A stretch of DNA of 64,000 nucleotides, from NCBI GenBank assembly GCA_963835705.1, contig CAWIGR010000001.1:13712-77711 (forward strand), written 5' to 3'. The translations under genes and the position numbers were made by a program. This DNA is from JACVRW01 sp963835705. Its GTDB lineage: Bacteria; Actinomycetota; Thermoleophilia; Solirubrobacterales; Thermoleophilaceae. The notes below the pieces were generated by a model, which worked only from the letters and a program-made list of their open reading frames with translations, searched no databases and had not been told where the DNA came from. Positions 35,172-43,291 of this stretch are shown here, piece after piece (within the stretch, counting starts at the first letter, position 1; each line of letters begins with the position of its first letter).

Positions 35172-35731
35172 GTGGGCTGACTGCTGCCAAGGGGAGAACG
35201 ACATGCTCCGCTCCGTAAGGGGAGGTTTGCGTCGAGGGAACTCGACGCGCGTACGCCGACCAGGCGCTGGAGCCGGAGGGCGCCCGCCGTCTCTCTGGGG
35301 CGAGGCGCCAGCGCAGCCTACCACGGGCCATCCTCGTCCTCGCTCAAGCACGACGAGCTATCGCGAGACCGAGCATCTGCGTGTGCTGATCGCCGACGAG
35401 CGGAGCAGAAGCCTCAGCGAGAACCGCCCGGCGCACGCGCTCGTTCTCGCTGATGCGTTCCTCGGGACTCCGAGTTGCAATGACAGCCAACCGCGCGGTA
35501 GGCACGCGCCGAGGCGGACAGACGAGATCACGATGAGCCCGGCCTTCCCTTTCGCGCGGGTGGAGCGGCGAAGCCGAGCCCGCTGGCGCATTAGCGCATT
35601 CGCCTGCCAGCGGCAGTGCCGCTCCTGCCTCGGAGGAGCAGTGGTCGACGCCGGTGTCATCCAGTCGTCGCGCTGCTCAGATTCGCGCAAGGCGACAGTG
35701 GGAGGCGCCTGCCGGCACGCGGGCGTGACGG
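35172..35731. other. No intact gene; possible trace of a response regulator
   Basis: About 560 bp without a credible gene. On the plus strand near 35378-35415 the sequence EHLRVLIADERSRSL resembles the start of actinobacterial ANTAR/REC regulators, but it degenerates within 15 codons. Nothing else is recognised. Confidence 0.35.
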
Positions 35732-36652
35732 TCACCTGATCGGAGGCGGGACGCCCTCTGCGGTTGCCGCCAGGGCCGGGTCCCATTCGCACACCTCACA
35801 GGAGTGGCGGAAAGCGGACCGGGCGAATTCCAGCGCGAGCGCGTGGGGATCGGGGTCCTCTCGGATGTCCTCCCAAACGAGCACGTATTCGCCCAGTTGA
35901 GCTTCCCAACGCGCGGCGGCGGGGCTGAGGCTCGCTTCCGCGAAGCCGTCGGGTGTCGGGTATGCGAAGGCGAAGAACGCGGCCTGCTCGTGGTTTGGAT
36001 CCCCCGGCCACCAGCCGATCGAGACCTGCTGGGCATCTCCTCCGTTGCGCATGATGAAGTCGTCGGACGGTGGGTCGGCCGGGCGTCCCGAGAAGAGATT
36101 GACCGCGAGGTCGAAGGTTCCCCACCAGGCGTTGAGCGGGGTCGATCGCCCGCGAAACGGAGCCCGGAACTCCGCGAGGACGAGCCCCGCGTGGGTGGCG
36201 GCCTGGAAGTAGGTCGCCACCTGGTCGGTGTCGTAGGTCGCGTGCTCGTAGTCCTCGTCGAGCGGGACCTGCCACGGCACCTCCTGCGGAGTGGGGTTGA
36301 TCTCGACGTCGCCCGCCAGCCGCGCGACGGCCGCGAGCAGTTCGCGGGTCACCTCCGCCACGGGGCGGTTGGGGGTCAGCGCGATCCGTGTCTGATGACC
36401 GGCGCTGTGCTCGACCACGGCCTCATGCGTCTGCAAGTCGAGCGCGGCGACGATCGCGCCGGAGCCGTCGGGCGCCGGCAGCGCGAGCGTCTCCCATCCA
36501 CGCGCGCTCAGCCGTAGTGCGGCGTGCTGGAGCTGCGGCTGAGGCGGCGCGAGCTCCACCGCGAGCTTTCCCAGCACCTGGGTGTGCGCATGGAGGGTGT
36601 CGCAGGTCGCGCTCCACTGGCCATAACTCAGAGCTGGCCATGAAGAAGGCAT
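35732..36652 (-). CDS. DUF5996 family protein
   Basis: A 306-residue soluble protein. The family pattern is present: WPALSYGQWSATCDTLHAHT at the start, PLNAWWGTFDLAVNLFSGRP in the middle, and a run of aromatic motifs (SIGWWPGDPNHEQAAFFAFAY, split across the strand) with WDPALAA near the end. No catalytic function is established for DUF5996 to my knowledge. The gene stands alone and is full length with good codon use, so it is probably expressed. Confidence 0.82.
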   Translation of the reverse strand: MPSSWPALSYGQWSATCDTLHAHTQVLGKLAVELAPPQPQLQHAALRLSARGWETLALPAPDGSGAIVAALDLQTHEAVVEHSAGHQTRIALTPNRPVAEVTRELLAAVARLAGDVEINPTPQEVPWQVPLDEDYEHATYDTDQVATYFQAATHAGLVLAEFRAPFRGRSTPLNAWWGTFDLAVNLFSGRPADPPSDDFIMRNGGDAQQVSIGWWPGDPNHEQAAFFAFAYPTPDGFAEASLSPAAARWEAQLGEYVLVWEDIREDPDPHALALEFARSAFRHSCEVCEWDPALAATAEGVPPPIR

Positions 36653-36982
36653 AGCCGAACGCTACTCCCCGCCATCTGCCCGGTCGTCGCGCGGAGCGGC
36701 AGCCGACCCGAAGCGTGCATCGTCACCCGTCAACACACGAGGCCTCGCCCCGCGGGCTCGGCGCTTCCCCTTTCGAGTGAACGCGACACTCCGGCCGGAT
36801 ACCCGTGAGCCGCGGCTGTGGACGAAAACCCGACAGCGCAGGCGTGACGCCTGCTCTGCGCGACGCGGCAGCCTGCCGGAGCGCTCAGTTGGGCCGCCTT
36901 GCTGGGAAGTGCTGGCCTAAAGTCGTGCCCCGGACGCCGACCGTGATCTGGGCAACGACCGTGTTTGCAGGGACTTCCCTGA
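36653..36982. other. No recognisable gene (330 bp)
   Basis: Between the DUF5996 start and the tRNA gene nothing recognisable was found on either strand. The region should hold the DUF5996 promoter and the 3' trailer of the tRNA transcript. Confidence 0.5.
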
Positions 36983-37055
36983 TGGAGCTAGCCGGACTCG
37001 AACCGGCGGCCTCCTGGGTGCGATCCAGGCGCTCTCCCAACTGAGCTATAGCCCC
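36983..37055 (-). tRNA. tRNA-Ala (anticodon CGC)
   Basis: A complete 73-nt cloverleaf: 7-bp acceptor GGGGCTA/TAGCTCC with the G3:U70 pair that is the alanine identity element, D-stem GCTC/GAGC, anticodon stem CCTGG/CCAGG with 7-nt loop ATCGCAC (anticodon CGC, reads GCG), and T-arm GCCGG-TTCGAGT-CCGGC. CCA is not encoded. Confidence 0.95.
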
Positions 37056-37110
37056 GTGGCCCGACCATGGTAGCGGTGCTCAGGTGCGCCGAGGACGGCC
37101 TGGGCGCCGG

Positions 37111-37116
37111 TACTCT
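37111..37116 (+). promoter_or_regulatory. -10 element for a leaderless GGDEF transcript
   Basis: TACTCT lies 9 nt before GTG 37126. With the usual 6-9 nt from -10 to transcription start, the mRNA would begin at or within 2 nt of the start codon. The GGAG directly abutting the GTG is too close to serve as a ribosome binding site, which supports leaderless initiation. Confidence 0.4.
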
Positions 37117-37125
37117 GGCCCGGAG

Positions 37126-39087
37126 GTGAGCTTCCGGGGCAGGCTGCGGCTGTTCTTCGTGCTGCTGGTGATCGTGCCGATGATCGCGCTCGCGGTCGTC
37201 CTATTCACGCTCACCGGCCGCAGCGAGACCGGCAAGGCCGACGCGGGCATCTCAGCCGGCACCAGCACCGCCTTCGGCGTCTACGAGGAGGCGGCGCGCA
37301 GGGCCTCGCCCGCGCTGCGCGAGGTCGCGTCCGATCGCCGCCTTCGCGCCGCGCTCGCCGCCGGGAGCGGCGTCGAGGCGGCCCTCGAGCGGCTCGTCGG
37401 CGGCTCCCGGGGGATCGTGCTGATCGAGCTCTACTCGCAGGAGGAAGAGCTCATCGCCCAAGCGGGCTCGCCGGCCGGGGTCGCGCCGCGCGGCGCTCCG
37501 ATCGGCGCGGGGGGCCAGACACTCGGCACGCTCGCCGTGACGGTCACCGCCGCGGACGGGCTCGCCCGGCGAGTGCGGAGGCTCACCGGGCTGGACGCCG
37601 CCGTCTACCGGGACGCGCGGCTGCTCGCCGCGACCAGGAGCGGGCTCGAGGACCGCGGGCGCCTCGGCGAGCTCGGAGACCCCCACGACGTCGAGGCCGA
37701 AGACGGGGCCGAGTATCGCGCTCGCGTCGAGCGCATCCCCGAGCCCGCCGGCCCGCCCGTCGAGCTGGCGCTGCTCCAGGACACGGCCGCCCTGTCGGAC
37801 ACCATCTCCGAGAACCGGCTCGTGATCGGCGGCCTGCTGGCCGGCTTCCTCGTCCTCGCGATGCTCGGCGCCGCGGGCGTCAGCCGCGCGCTCACCGGTC
37901 AGATCGGCACGTTCCTGGACGCGGCTCGGCGCCTCGCGCGAGGGGACTTCGCCCACCCGGTCCCGGTCACGGGTCAGGACGAGTTCGCCCAGCTGGGGCG
38001 GGAGTTCAACAGCATGTCGTCGCAGCTCGAGGCGAAGATCGAGGAGATCGAGCGCAAGCGCGAGGAGCTGGAGGCCACGATCCGCCGCGTCGGCGATGCG
38101 CTCGCCACCGGGCTCGACCGGGACGGAGTGGTGGCGCTCGCGGTGCGCCAGGCGGTCGACGCCTGCGGGGCCGAGGCCGGGCGCGCGCTGCCGCTCGAGC
38201 GGGGCGCGTTCCGCGAGCACAGATCGGGGCGCGACGACGCGGAGCTGCGCGACGCGATCGTCGCGGCCGAGCGGCGGGCGTTCGAGCCGAGCGCCGAGGT
38301 AGGGCCCGAGCTGCTCGACCCGGTGGACCCCGAGGCGGCCCCGCCGCGCGCCCGCCGGGCGGGCGCCGCCCAGGCGGGCGGCGCCCACGCGCTGGCGGTT
38401 CCGATGCGCGCACTGGTCGCGTCGGCCGAGCCGGAGTACCTGGGGGTCCTCTCCATCGCACGGCACGCCCGCCCCTTCGCGCGTGAGGAGGAGGAGCTGC
38501 TCGAGTACCTGGCCGGCCAGGCGATCGTGTCGATCGAGAACGCCAGCCTGCACGCGACGGTGGAGCGCCAGGCCGTCACCGACGAGCTGACCGGCCTCGC
38601 CAACGCGCGCGCGTTCCGCTCGATCCTCGAGCGCGAGCTCGAGCGCAGCCGGCGCTTCCGGAGCCCGCTCGGTCTCGTGATGGTCGACCTCGACGACTTC
38701 AAGCAGGTCAACGATCGCCACGGCCACCAGCAGGGCGACGAGGTGCTCGCCTCGGTGGCGGGCGTGCTGCGGGACCTCTCGCGCGACATCGATGCGCCGG
38801 CCCGCTACGGCGGGGAGGAGCTGGCGGTGGTGCTGCCCCAGACCGACGCCGAGGGGGCCGCCCTGCTGGCCGAGCGCATGCGCGAGGCGGTCGAGCGGCT
38901 GCGCGTGCCGCGTGTGGGCGGCGGGGGATCGCTTCGGGTCACGGCCAGCTTCGGCGTGGCGTCGGTGCCGGAGAGCGCGGCCGGCCGGGAGGAGCTGGTC
39001 GCCGCCGCCGACGCCGCCCTCTACAGGGCCAAGCGCGGCGGCAAGAACCGGGTGGAGCGCGCGTCGCGGGTGGTGGCGGCCGGCTGA
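37126..39087 (+). CDS. Membrane-bound GGDEF protein with HAMP and GAF-like domains
   Basis: A 653-residue protein. TM1 (LRLFFVLLVIVPMIALAVVL) is at the N-terminus, followed by an extracellular sensor of about 220 residues and TM2 (LVIGGLLAGFLVLAMLGAAG). Then come HAMP (RLARGDFAHPVPVTGQDEFA), a coiled linker, a GAF-like segment with low-complexity inserts, and a C-terminal GGDEF domain (TDELTGLANARAF, DLDDFKQVND, YGGEELAVVL). The catalytic loop is GGEEL, close to the active consensus GG[D/E]EF. It likely makes c-di-GMP in response to an outside signal. A GTG start at 37084 is possible but lacks a site. Confidence 0.85.
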   Translation: MSFRGRLRLFFVLLVIVPMIALAVVLFTLTGRSETGKADAGISAGTSTAFGVYEEAARRASPALREVASDRRLRAALAAGSGVEAALERLVGGSRGIVLIELYSQEEELIAQAGSPAGVAPRGAPIGAGGQTLGTLAVTVTAADGLARRVRRLTGLDAAVYRDARLLAATRSGLEDRGRLGELGDPHDVEAEDGAEYRARVERIPEPAGPPVELALLQDTAALSDTISENRLVIGGLLAGFLVLAMLGAAGVSRALTGQIGTFLDAARRLARGDFAHPVPVTGQDEFAQLGREFNSMSSQLEAKIEEIERKREELEATIRRVGDALATGLDRDGVVALAVRQAVDACGAEAGRALPLERGAFREHRSGRDDAELRDAIVAAERRAFEPSAEVGPELLDPVDPEAAPPRARRAGAAQAGGAHALAVPMRALVASAEPEYLGVLSIARHARPFAREEEELLEYLAGQAIVSIENASLHATVERQAVTDELTGLANARAFRSILERELERSRRFRSPLGLVMVDLDDFKQVNDRHGHQQGDEVLASVAGVLRDLSRDIDAPARYGGEELAVVLPQTDAEGAALLAERMREAVERLRVPRVGGGGSLRVTASFGVASVPESAAGREELVAAADAALYRAKRGGKNRVERASRVVAAG

Positions 39088-39142
39088 GCGGCGGCGGGGC
39101 GGCCAGAAAGCGTCCGGCGAGCCTCGATAGGCTTCCGCGGCG

Positions 39143-39757
39143 ATGGGCATTCTCGACGATGCCATCAGGCAGCATCTCGACCTCAAGCGCCAGCACGGGG
39201 CTCCCGAGGAGGAGCTTGAGCGCCAGGAGGAGGAGGCGCTCGGGCCGGCGCGGCGCGACGTCGCCCCCGCGGAGCCGTCGGGTGACGACGAGCTCGAGTC
39301 GGAAGGGGAGGGCACGGCCGCGGAAGCCGCTCCCGAGGCGCTCGAGGACGAGGCCGAGCACTACGAGGACGACGAGCCCCCGGAGACGGAGATCGCGCCG
39401 CGAGAGCCGGAGAGCGACACGGCCCCCGAGCCCGACGTGGCCCCCGAGCCCGACGTGGCCCCCGAGCCCGACGTGGCCTTTGACCCGCACGAGGAAGCGG
39501 AGCAAGAAGAGGACTTCGAGGGCGTCCCGGAACCGGAGGAGCTGCCGCCGTCGCCGGCGCCCTTCGACGCGTCGACGGCATTCGACGAGTTCGGCGACGA
39601 GGACGAGCCCAAAGGCGAGGGCCAGCCGGAGAAGGACGAGTCGGAGGGTGGGGACGCCGACGTGCTCGAGGACACGCCCGACTTCCTCCAGGAGACGCCG
39701 GAGCACGACCGGCTCTGGTTCGAGCAGAAGCCGCCCCGCGACTTCGACTTCGACTAG
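39143..39757 (+). CDS. Highly acidic hypothetical protein with PEPDVA repeats
   Basis: A 204-residue protein rich in Glu and Asp. The N-terminal 35 residues (MGILDDAIRQHLDLKRQHGA) form a plausible amphipathic helix, the centre is disordered with three tandem PEPDVA units around residue 95-110, and the C-terminus ends FEQKPPRDFDFD. No enzymatic motif is present. A -10-like TAGGCT 9 nt before the ATG suggests leaderless expression, possibly following the GGDEF gene 55 bp upstream. Such acidic linker proteins can be scaffolds or DNA-mimic-like factors, but no function is assigned. Confidence 0.65.
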   Translation: MGILDDAIRQHLDLKRQHGAPEEELERQEEEALGPARRDVAPAEPSGDDELESEGEGTAAEAAPEALEDEAEHYEDDEPPETEIAPREPESDTAPEPDVAPEPDVAPEPDVAFDPHEEAEQEEDFEGVPEPEELPPSPAPFDASTAFDEFGDEDEPKGEGQPEKDESEGGDADVLEDTPDFLQETPEHDRLWFEQKPPRDFDFD

Positions 39758-39833
39758 CGCGAGCTGCGGCGGGGACCGCCCGCCCCGGCGGCCCCCGCGT
39801 TATGCAACTCGGCGGCGTTCTGGTGCCGCCTGG

Positions 39834-39858
39834 ACGACGGAACCCTCCGTGCCGTCGT
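39834..39858. terminator. Bidirectional hairpin between convergent genes
   Basis: ACGACGG and CCGTCGT form a 7-bp stem around an 11-nt loop, midway between the stop codons of the acidic protein (plus) and glutamate dehydrogenase (minus). No T-run follows. Confidence 0.4.
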
Positions 39859-39924
39859 AGGTCGGTTCTCGGCGCGGCTGCGGCGAGCATGAGACTCCGC
39901 GCACGATGTTCAACGTTTGTTGGT

Positions 39925-41361
39925 CTACGAGATGTAGCCGCGCGTGCGGGAGGCCTCGACCACCCGCTCGATTCCCAGCTCGTAGGCGGCGGCCCGAAGC
40001 GGGACCGAGCCGTCGCGGGCGCGTTCCGACACCTCGCGGAAGGCCCTTCGCATGATGCGGCCGAGCCGATCGTTCACCTCGCGCTCGTCCCAGCGGAAGT
40101 GCTGCAGGTTCTGGACCCATTCGAAATACGAGACGACCACGCCGCCGGCGTTGGCCATCACGTCGGGAACCACAAGGATGCCGTTGTCCTGCAGGATCTC
40201 GTCGGCGGCCGGTGTGGTCGGGCTGTTGGCGCCCTCCACCACCATGCGGCAGCGCAGCCGGTCGGCGTTCTGCTTGTGGATCATGCCGCCGAGCGCGGCG
40301 GGGATGAAGACCTCGCACTCGATCTCGAGCAGGTCGCCGGGCTCGATCGCCTCGGCCCCGTCGAACTCGGGCAGCGTGCCTCCGTCGCGGACGTGCTCCA
40401 CCAGCGCGTCGGCGTCGATCCCCTGGTCGCTGCGGATCGCGCCGCTGGCGTCGGACACGCCCACCATCGTCGCGCCGAGCTCCTGCATGATCCGCGCCGC
40501 CCAGGAGCCGACGTTGCCGAAGCCCTGGACCACGAAGCGGCTGTCGGCGGGCGAGAGGTCGAGCTGCGGCGCGGCCTCGCGGTACATGTAGACGACCCCC
40601 CGCCCCGTGGCCGCCTCACGTCCGTACGAGCCCTCGAGCGCGATCGGCTTGCCGGTCACGCAGGCGGGCGTGTGGCCGTGCAGCTTGCCGTACTCGTCCA
40701 TCAGCCAGGCCATGACCTGGGCGTCGGTGCCAACGTCGGGCGCCGGGATGTCCCGCGTCGGCCCGAGCACCTTCTCCACCTTGTCCATGAACGAGCGCGT
40801 GACCGACTGCAGCTCGTCCACCTCGAGCTTCTTCGGGTCCACGTTCACGCCGCCCTTGGCCCCGCCGTAGGGGATGCCGGCGATGGCCGTCTTCCAAGTC
40901 ATCAGCTCGGCGAGGGCGCGCACCTCGTCGAGGTCGACCTCGGGGTGGTAGCGGATGCCGCCCTTATAGGGCCCGCGCGCGCCGTTGTGCTGGACGCGGT
41001 AGCCCGAGAAGACGTGGATGCGGCCGTCCTGAAGCTTCACCGGCACCTGGACCTGTACCTCGCGGTAGGACGAGCGGAGCACGGCGGCGATGTCGTCCCG
41101 CAGCTCGAGCCGCTCGGCGGCGAGCCCGAACCAGTGGCTGACGATCTCGTAGTTGGAGACCTCGGCGCGCTGGGGCGGCTCGTGCTCTTCGGTCTGCCGC
41201 GGCGACTTGTCCGGCTCACCGTGCCCGTCAGCCTCGGCGTGCGGACCGCCCTTGTCGGCCTCACCCGCCTCCCGCGCCTCGCTCTGGGCGGCCTCCTCGG
41301 TCGCCTGTACGCCGCCGTCCTCGTCCTCTGCCGTCTCGCCCACTGCCTCGTCAGGGATCAC
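39925..41361 (-). CDS. Glutamate dehydrogenase (Glu/Leu/Phe/Val family)
   Basis: A 478-residue enzyme including an unusual acidic N-terminal extension of about 65 residues. The core begins NYEIVSHWFGLAAERLELRD. YKGGIRYHPEVDLDEVRALA and IPYGGAKGGVNVDP contain the catalytic Lys residues, and FVVQGFGNVGSWAA is the NAD(P)-binding GxGxxG segment. It interconverts glutamate and 2-oxoglutarate plus ammonia. GTG 41361 is the likely start; the extension lacks structure-forming motifs, so a later start cannot be excluded. The gene is divergent from a tRNA-Ala. GDH would also handle nitrogen released by the polyamine module. Confidence 0.9.
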   Translation of the reverse strand: MIPDEAVGETAEDEDGGVQATEEAAQSEAREAGEADKGGPHAEADGHGEPDKSPRQTEEHEPPQRAEVSNYEIVSHWFGLAAERLELRDDIAAVLRSSYREVQVQVPVKLQDGRIHVFSGYRVQHNGARGPYKGGIRYHPEVDLDEVRALAELMTWKTAIAGIPYGGAKGGVNVDPKKLEVDELQSVTRSFMDKVEKVLGPTRDIPAPDVGTDAQVMAWLMDEYGKLHGHTPACVTGKPIALEGSYGREAATGRGVVYMYREAAPQLDLSPADSRFVVQGFGNVGSWAARIMQELGATMVGVSDASGAIRSDQGIDADALVEHVRDGGTLPEFDGAEAIEPGDLLEIECEVFIPAALGGMIHKQNADRLRCRMVVEGANSPTTPAADEILQDNGILVVPDVMANAGGVVVSYFEWVQNLQHFRWDEREVNDRLGRIMRRAFREVSERARDGSVPLRAAAYELGIERVVEASRTRGYIS

Positions 41362-41429
41362 GCAAGGCCCGCCTTCCCGATTTCGGCCGCCTCGAATCAG
41401 GTGGATGGAGCGCCTACCATTACGCGCAC

Positions 41430-41501
41430 GGGGCCATAGCTCAGCTGGAAGAGCGCGTGGTTTGCACCACGAGGCCGCCGGTTCGAGTCCGGCTGGCTCC
41501 A
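41430..41501 (+). tRNA. tRNA-Ala (anticodon TGC) with a 6-nt anticodon loop
   Basis: A 72-nt cloverleaf: acceptor GGGGCCA/TGGCTCC with G3:U70, D-stem GCTC/GAGC, T-arm GCCGG-TTCGAGT-CCGGC. The anticodon stem CGTGG/CCACG pairs perfectly but encloses only six bases, TTTGCA, so position 38 is missing. The same position is filled in the tRNA-Ala at 36983. TGC would read GCA/GCG. Either a base was lost in the assembly or the gene is damaged. Confidence 0.8.
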
Positions 41502-41944
41502 TCGAACCCGGCGGACCTGTCGTTCAGTCGAGCGGTCGGAGCCCTCAGAACGAGGTTCTGAGCCACTCGCTCGCGCATCATCGCCCGCAGTTCCTCGGCG
41601 ATCTTCGGCATGCGCGCCTCGATCTGCTTGAACTCGCGGGAGAAGATCGCGACCAGCTTCATGGGCGTGGTGGCCGTGATCGACGCGGTCCGGGTGCCGG
41701 TCGCCAGGATCCCGATCTCCCCGAAGGCGTCTCCCGGGCCGAGCGACCGAATCAGCTCGCCGCCCTTGTGGACCTCGGCCTCGCCGCTCTCGATCACGAA
41801 GAACACGTAGGCATGCTCGCCTTCGGTCGTGAGAGTCGTGCCGGCTTCCACGGTCTGTTCCCGGGCGCACGACGCCACCTCGTCGCGTTCTGCGGCGGCG
41901 AGCTCGGCGAACAGCGGCAGGCCCTTGAGTCGCGCTGGATCCAT
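41441..41944 (-). CDS. Cyclic-nucleotide-binding domain protein
   Basis: A 167-residue protein. From ATG 41944 it is a single cNMP fold: MDPARLKGLPLFAELAAAER, then GEHAYVFFVIESGEAEVHKG and LGPGDAFGEIGILATGTRTA. The last of these is the phosphate-binding cassette, with the Gly-Glu and Arg residues that hold the cyclic phosphate. No DNA-binding domain follows, so it is a stand-alone sensor module. The last 30 codons run antisense through the tRNA-Ala gene, so the true end may be earlier if a base is missing there. It could respond to product of the cyclase at 23274, but no direct evidence links them. Confidence 0.75.
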   Translation of the reverse strand: MDPARLKGLPLFAELAAAERDEVASCAREQTVEAGTTLTTEGEHAYVFFVIESGEAEVHKGGELIRSLGPGDAFGEIGILATGTRTASITATTPMKLVAIFSREFKQIEARMPKIAEELRAMMRERVAQNLVLRAPTARLNDRSAGFDGASRTRTGGLVVQTTRSSS

Positions 41945-42030
41945 GTGGGACTCCTCGGTGGGGTGGTGGCGGCAATCCTCTCCGCGCGATTCAGGCACGG
42001 CGTAAACAGGGTGTGAACGAGCCCGGGCGC

Positions 42031-43119
42031 TCAGCGCGCCTTCGCCCGCTCGAACGCCTTGTCGAGCAGGATCGGCGCGTGGCGGGAGGGGTCGCGCGAG
42101 TTCAGCAGCACCACGCCCATCCGGCGCCCGCCGCGACGCGCCACGCCCACGAAGCAGCGGCCGGCCTCGCTGGTGTAGCCGGTCTTCAGGCCCACCGCGC
42201 CGGGGTAGCCCAGCCGCATCAGCGGGTTGTGCCCCGTGAGATAGAGCCTCCCGCCCTTGATCGGGAACCGGAACGCCACCTGGCGCCGGCGCGCGATCCG
42301 GCGGATCCGCTCCCTCGACATCGCCATCCGCGTCATCACGGCCAGGTCGCGCGCGCAGGAGCGGTTCCCCTTCTCCAGCCCGTGCGACGAGGCGAACCTG
42401 GTGCAGGCGAGGCCCCACTCGCGGGCGCGGCGGTTCATCAGCCGCACGAAGCGCCGCTCGGACCCCGACACGTGCACCGCGAGGGCGATCGCGGCGTCGT
42501 TGCCGGACACGAGCAGCAGCCCGTTCATCAGGGTCTCCAGCCGCACCCGTCTTCCCTTCGGCAGCATCCCCACTCCGGACCCGGTGTAGTCGAGCGCCGC
42601 GCCCGTGATCCGCACGGCCTCGTTGGGCCGAGCCTCCTGCGCCACGACCAGCGCGGTCATGATCTTGGTCAGGCTCGCCATCGGCAGCACGCGCAGAGGA
42701 CGGCGGCGCCAGAGGACGTCACCGCTGTCGAGGTCGAAGACGAGCGCGGCCCGGGGCGGCTTCCGCAGCCGCACGTGGAAGGCGTCGACGCCGGCGAGCG
42801 GGATGGCCGGCACGGGCTCGCCCTGCACGAGCGGTCCCGGCTCGCTCGGCTCGCGGGGCGCCGTCTGCTCCACCAGCTCACGCGCGGGCGGGGCGCCGGC
42901 GGCGAGCGGAACGGCGGGAGCGCCGCGTCCGTCCTCCTCGCCGGCGAGGCCGAGGTAGGCGGCGGCCGCGACGCCGATGGGCGCCACCAGCAGCGCCAGC
43001 GTGGCCAGCACGTGCGGGGTGCGGCGGCGCCGTCGACGCCGGCGTCCGCTCGACGGGAAGGGCTGCGGGGCGGGCAGCGGCGCCGGCCCGGGCACCGGGG
43101 GTGGACCGCGCCTAGCCAT
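42031..43119 (-). CDS. D-alanyl-D-alanine carboxypeptidase (peptidase S11)
   Basis: A 362-residue penicillin-binding-type enzyme. The N-terminus is a basic stretch followed by one helix (VLATLALLVAPIGVAAAAYL), a membrane anchor. Catalytic motifs: SxxK as MASLTKIMTA, SxN as LLVSGNDAAIAL and KTG as VGLKTGYTSEAG. It trims the terminal D-Ala of peptidoglycan stem peptides. The C-terminal PBP5 beta domain is lacking. The start overlaps the stop of the small membrane gene by 8 bp, so it closes the six-gene operon that begins with lipB. Confidence 0.9.
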   Translation of the reverse strand: MARRGPPPVPGPAPLPAPQPFPSSGRRRRRRRRTPHVLATLALLVAPIGVAAAAYLGLAGEEDGRGAPAVPLAAGAPPARELVEQTAPREPSEPGPLVQGEPVPAIPLAGVDAFHVRLRKPPRAALVFDLDSGDVLWRRRPLRVLPMASLTKIMTALVVAQEARPNEAVRITGAALDYTGSGVGMLPKGRRVRLETLMNGLLLVSGNDAAIALAVHVSGSERRFVRLMNRRAREWGLACTRFASSHGLEKGNRSCARDLAVMTRMAMSRERIRRIARRRQVAFRFPIKGGRLYLTGHNPLMRLGYPGAVGLKTGYTSEAGRCFVGVARRGGRRMGVVLLNSRDPSRHAPILLDKAFERAKAR

Positions 43120-43291
43120 CGGAGGGCGGCGTGGTCAGCGCTCCCAGCACCCCGAACCCGAGGAGCGCGAGCACGATCGCGGAGACGACGACGAGGATGT
43201 CTATGCCCTCCTCGATCGCCACGGTGACGGTGAGGAAGGCAAGCAGCGAGATGATCCCGAGGCTGCCCAGCAGCACCAGCGTTCGCGCCAT
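43112..43291 (-). CDS. Small two-helix membrane protein (59 aa)
   Basis: ATG 43291 overlaps the rhomboid stop (ATGA), and its stop overlaps the carboxypeptidase start. The product is almost entirely hydrophobic: TLVLLGSLGIISLLAFLTVT, a short acidic turn (EEG) and DILVVVSAIVLALLGFGVLG, ending in a polar TPPSDG tail. Two short overlaps make translation very likely. It may be a rhomboid substrate, partner or simply a small membrane protein; no family is recognised. Confidence 0.7.
   Translation of the reverse strand: MARTLVLLGSLGIISLLAFLTVTVAIEEGIDILVVVSAIVLALLGFGVLGALTTPPSDG

Noticed and set aside
37252..39315. A 680-codon minus-strand frame opposite the GGDEF gene
   Set aside because: Antisense shadow frame with low-complexity composition; the plus strand carries TDELTGLAN and GGEEL motifs and two membrane helices.
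39420..39480. Short tandem repeat as a possible CRISPR-like array
   Set aside because: The repeat units encode PEPDVA within a reading frame and have no spacers. No CRISPR repeats or cas genes were seen.
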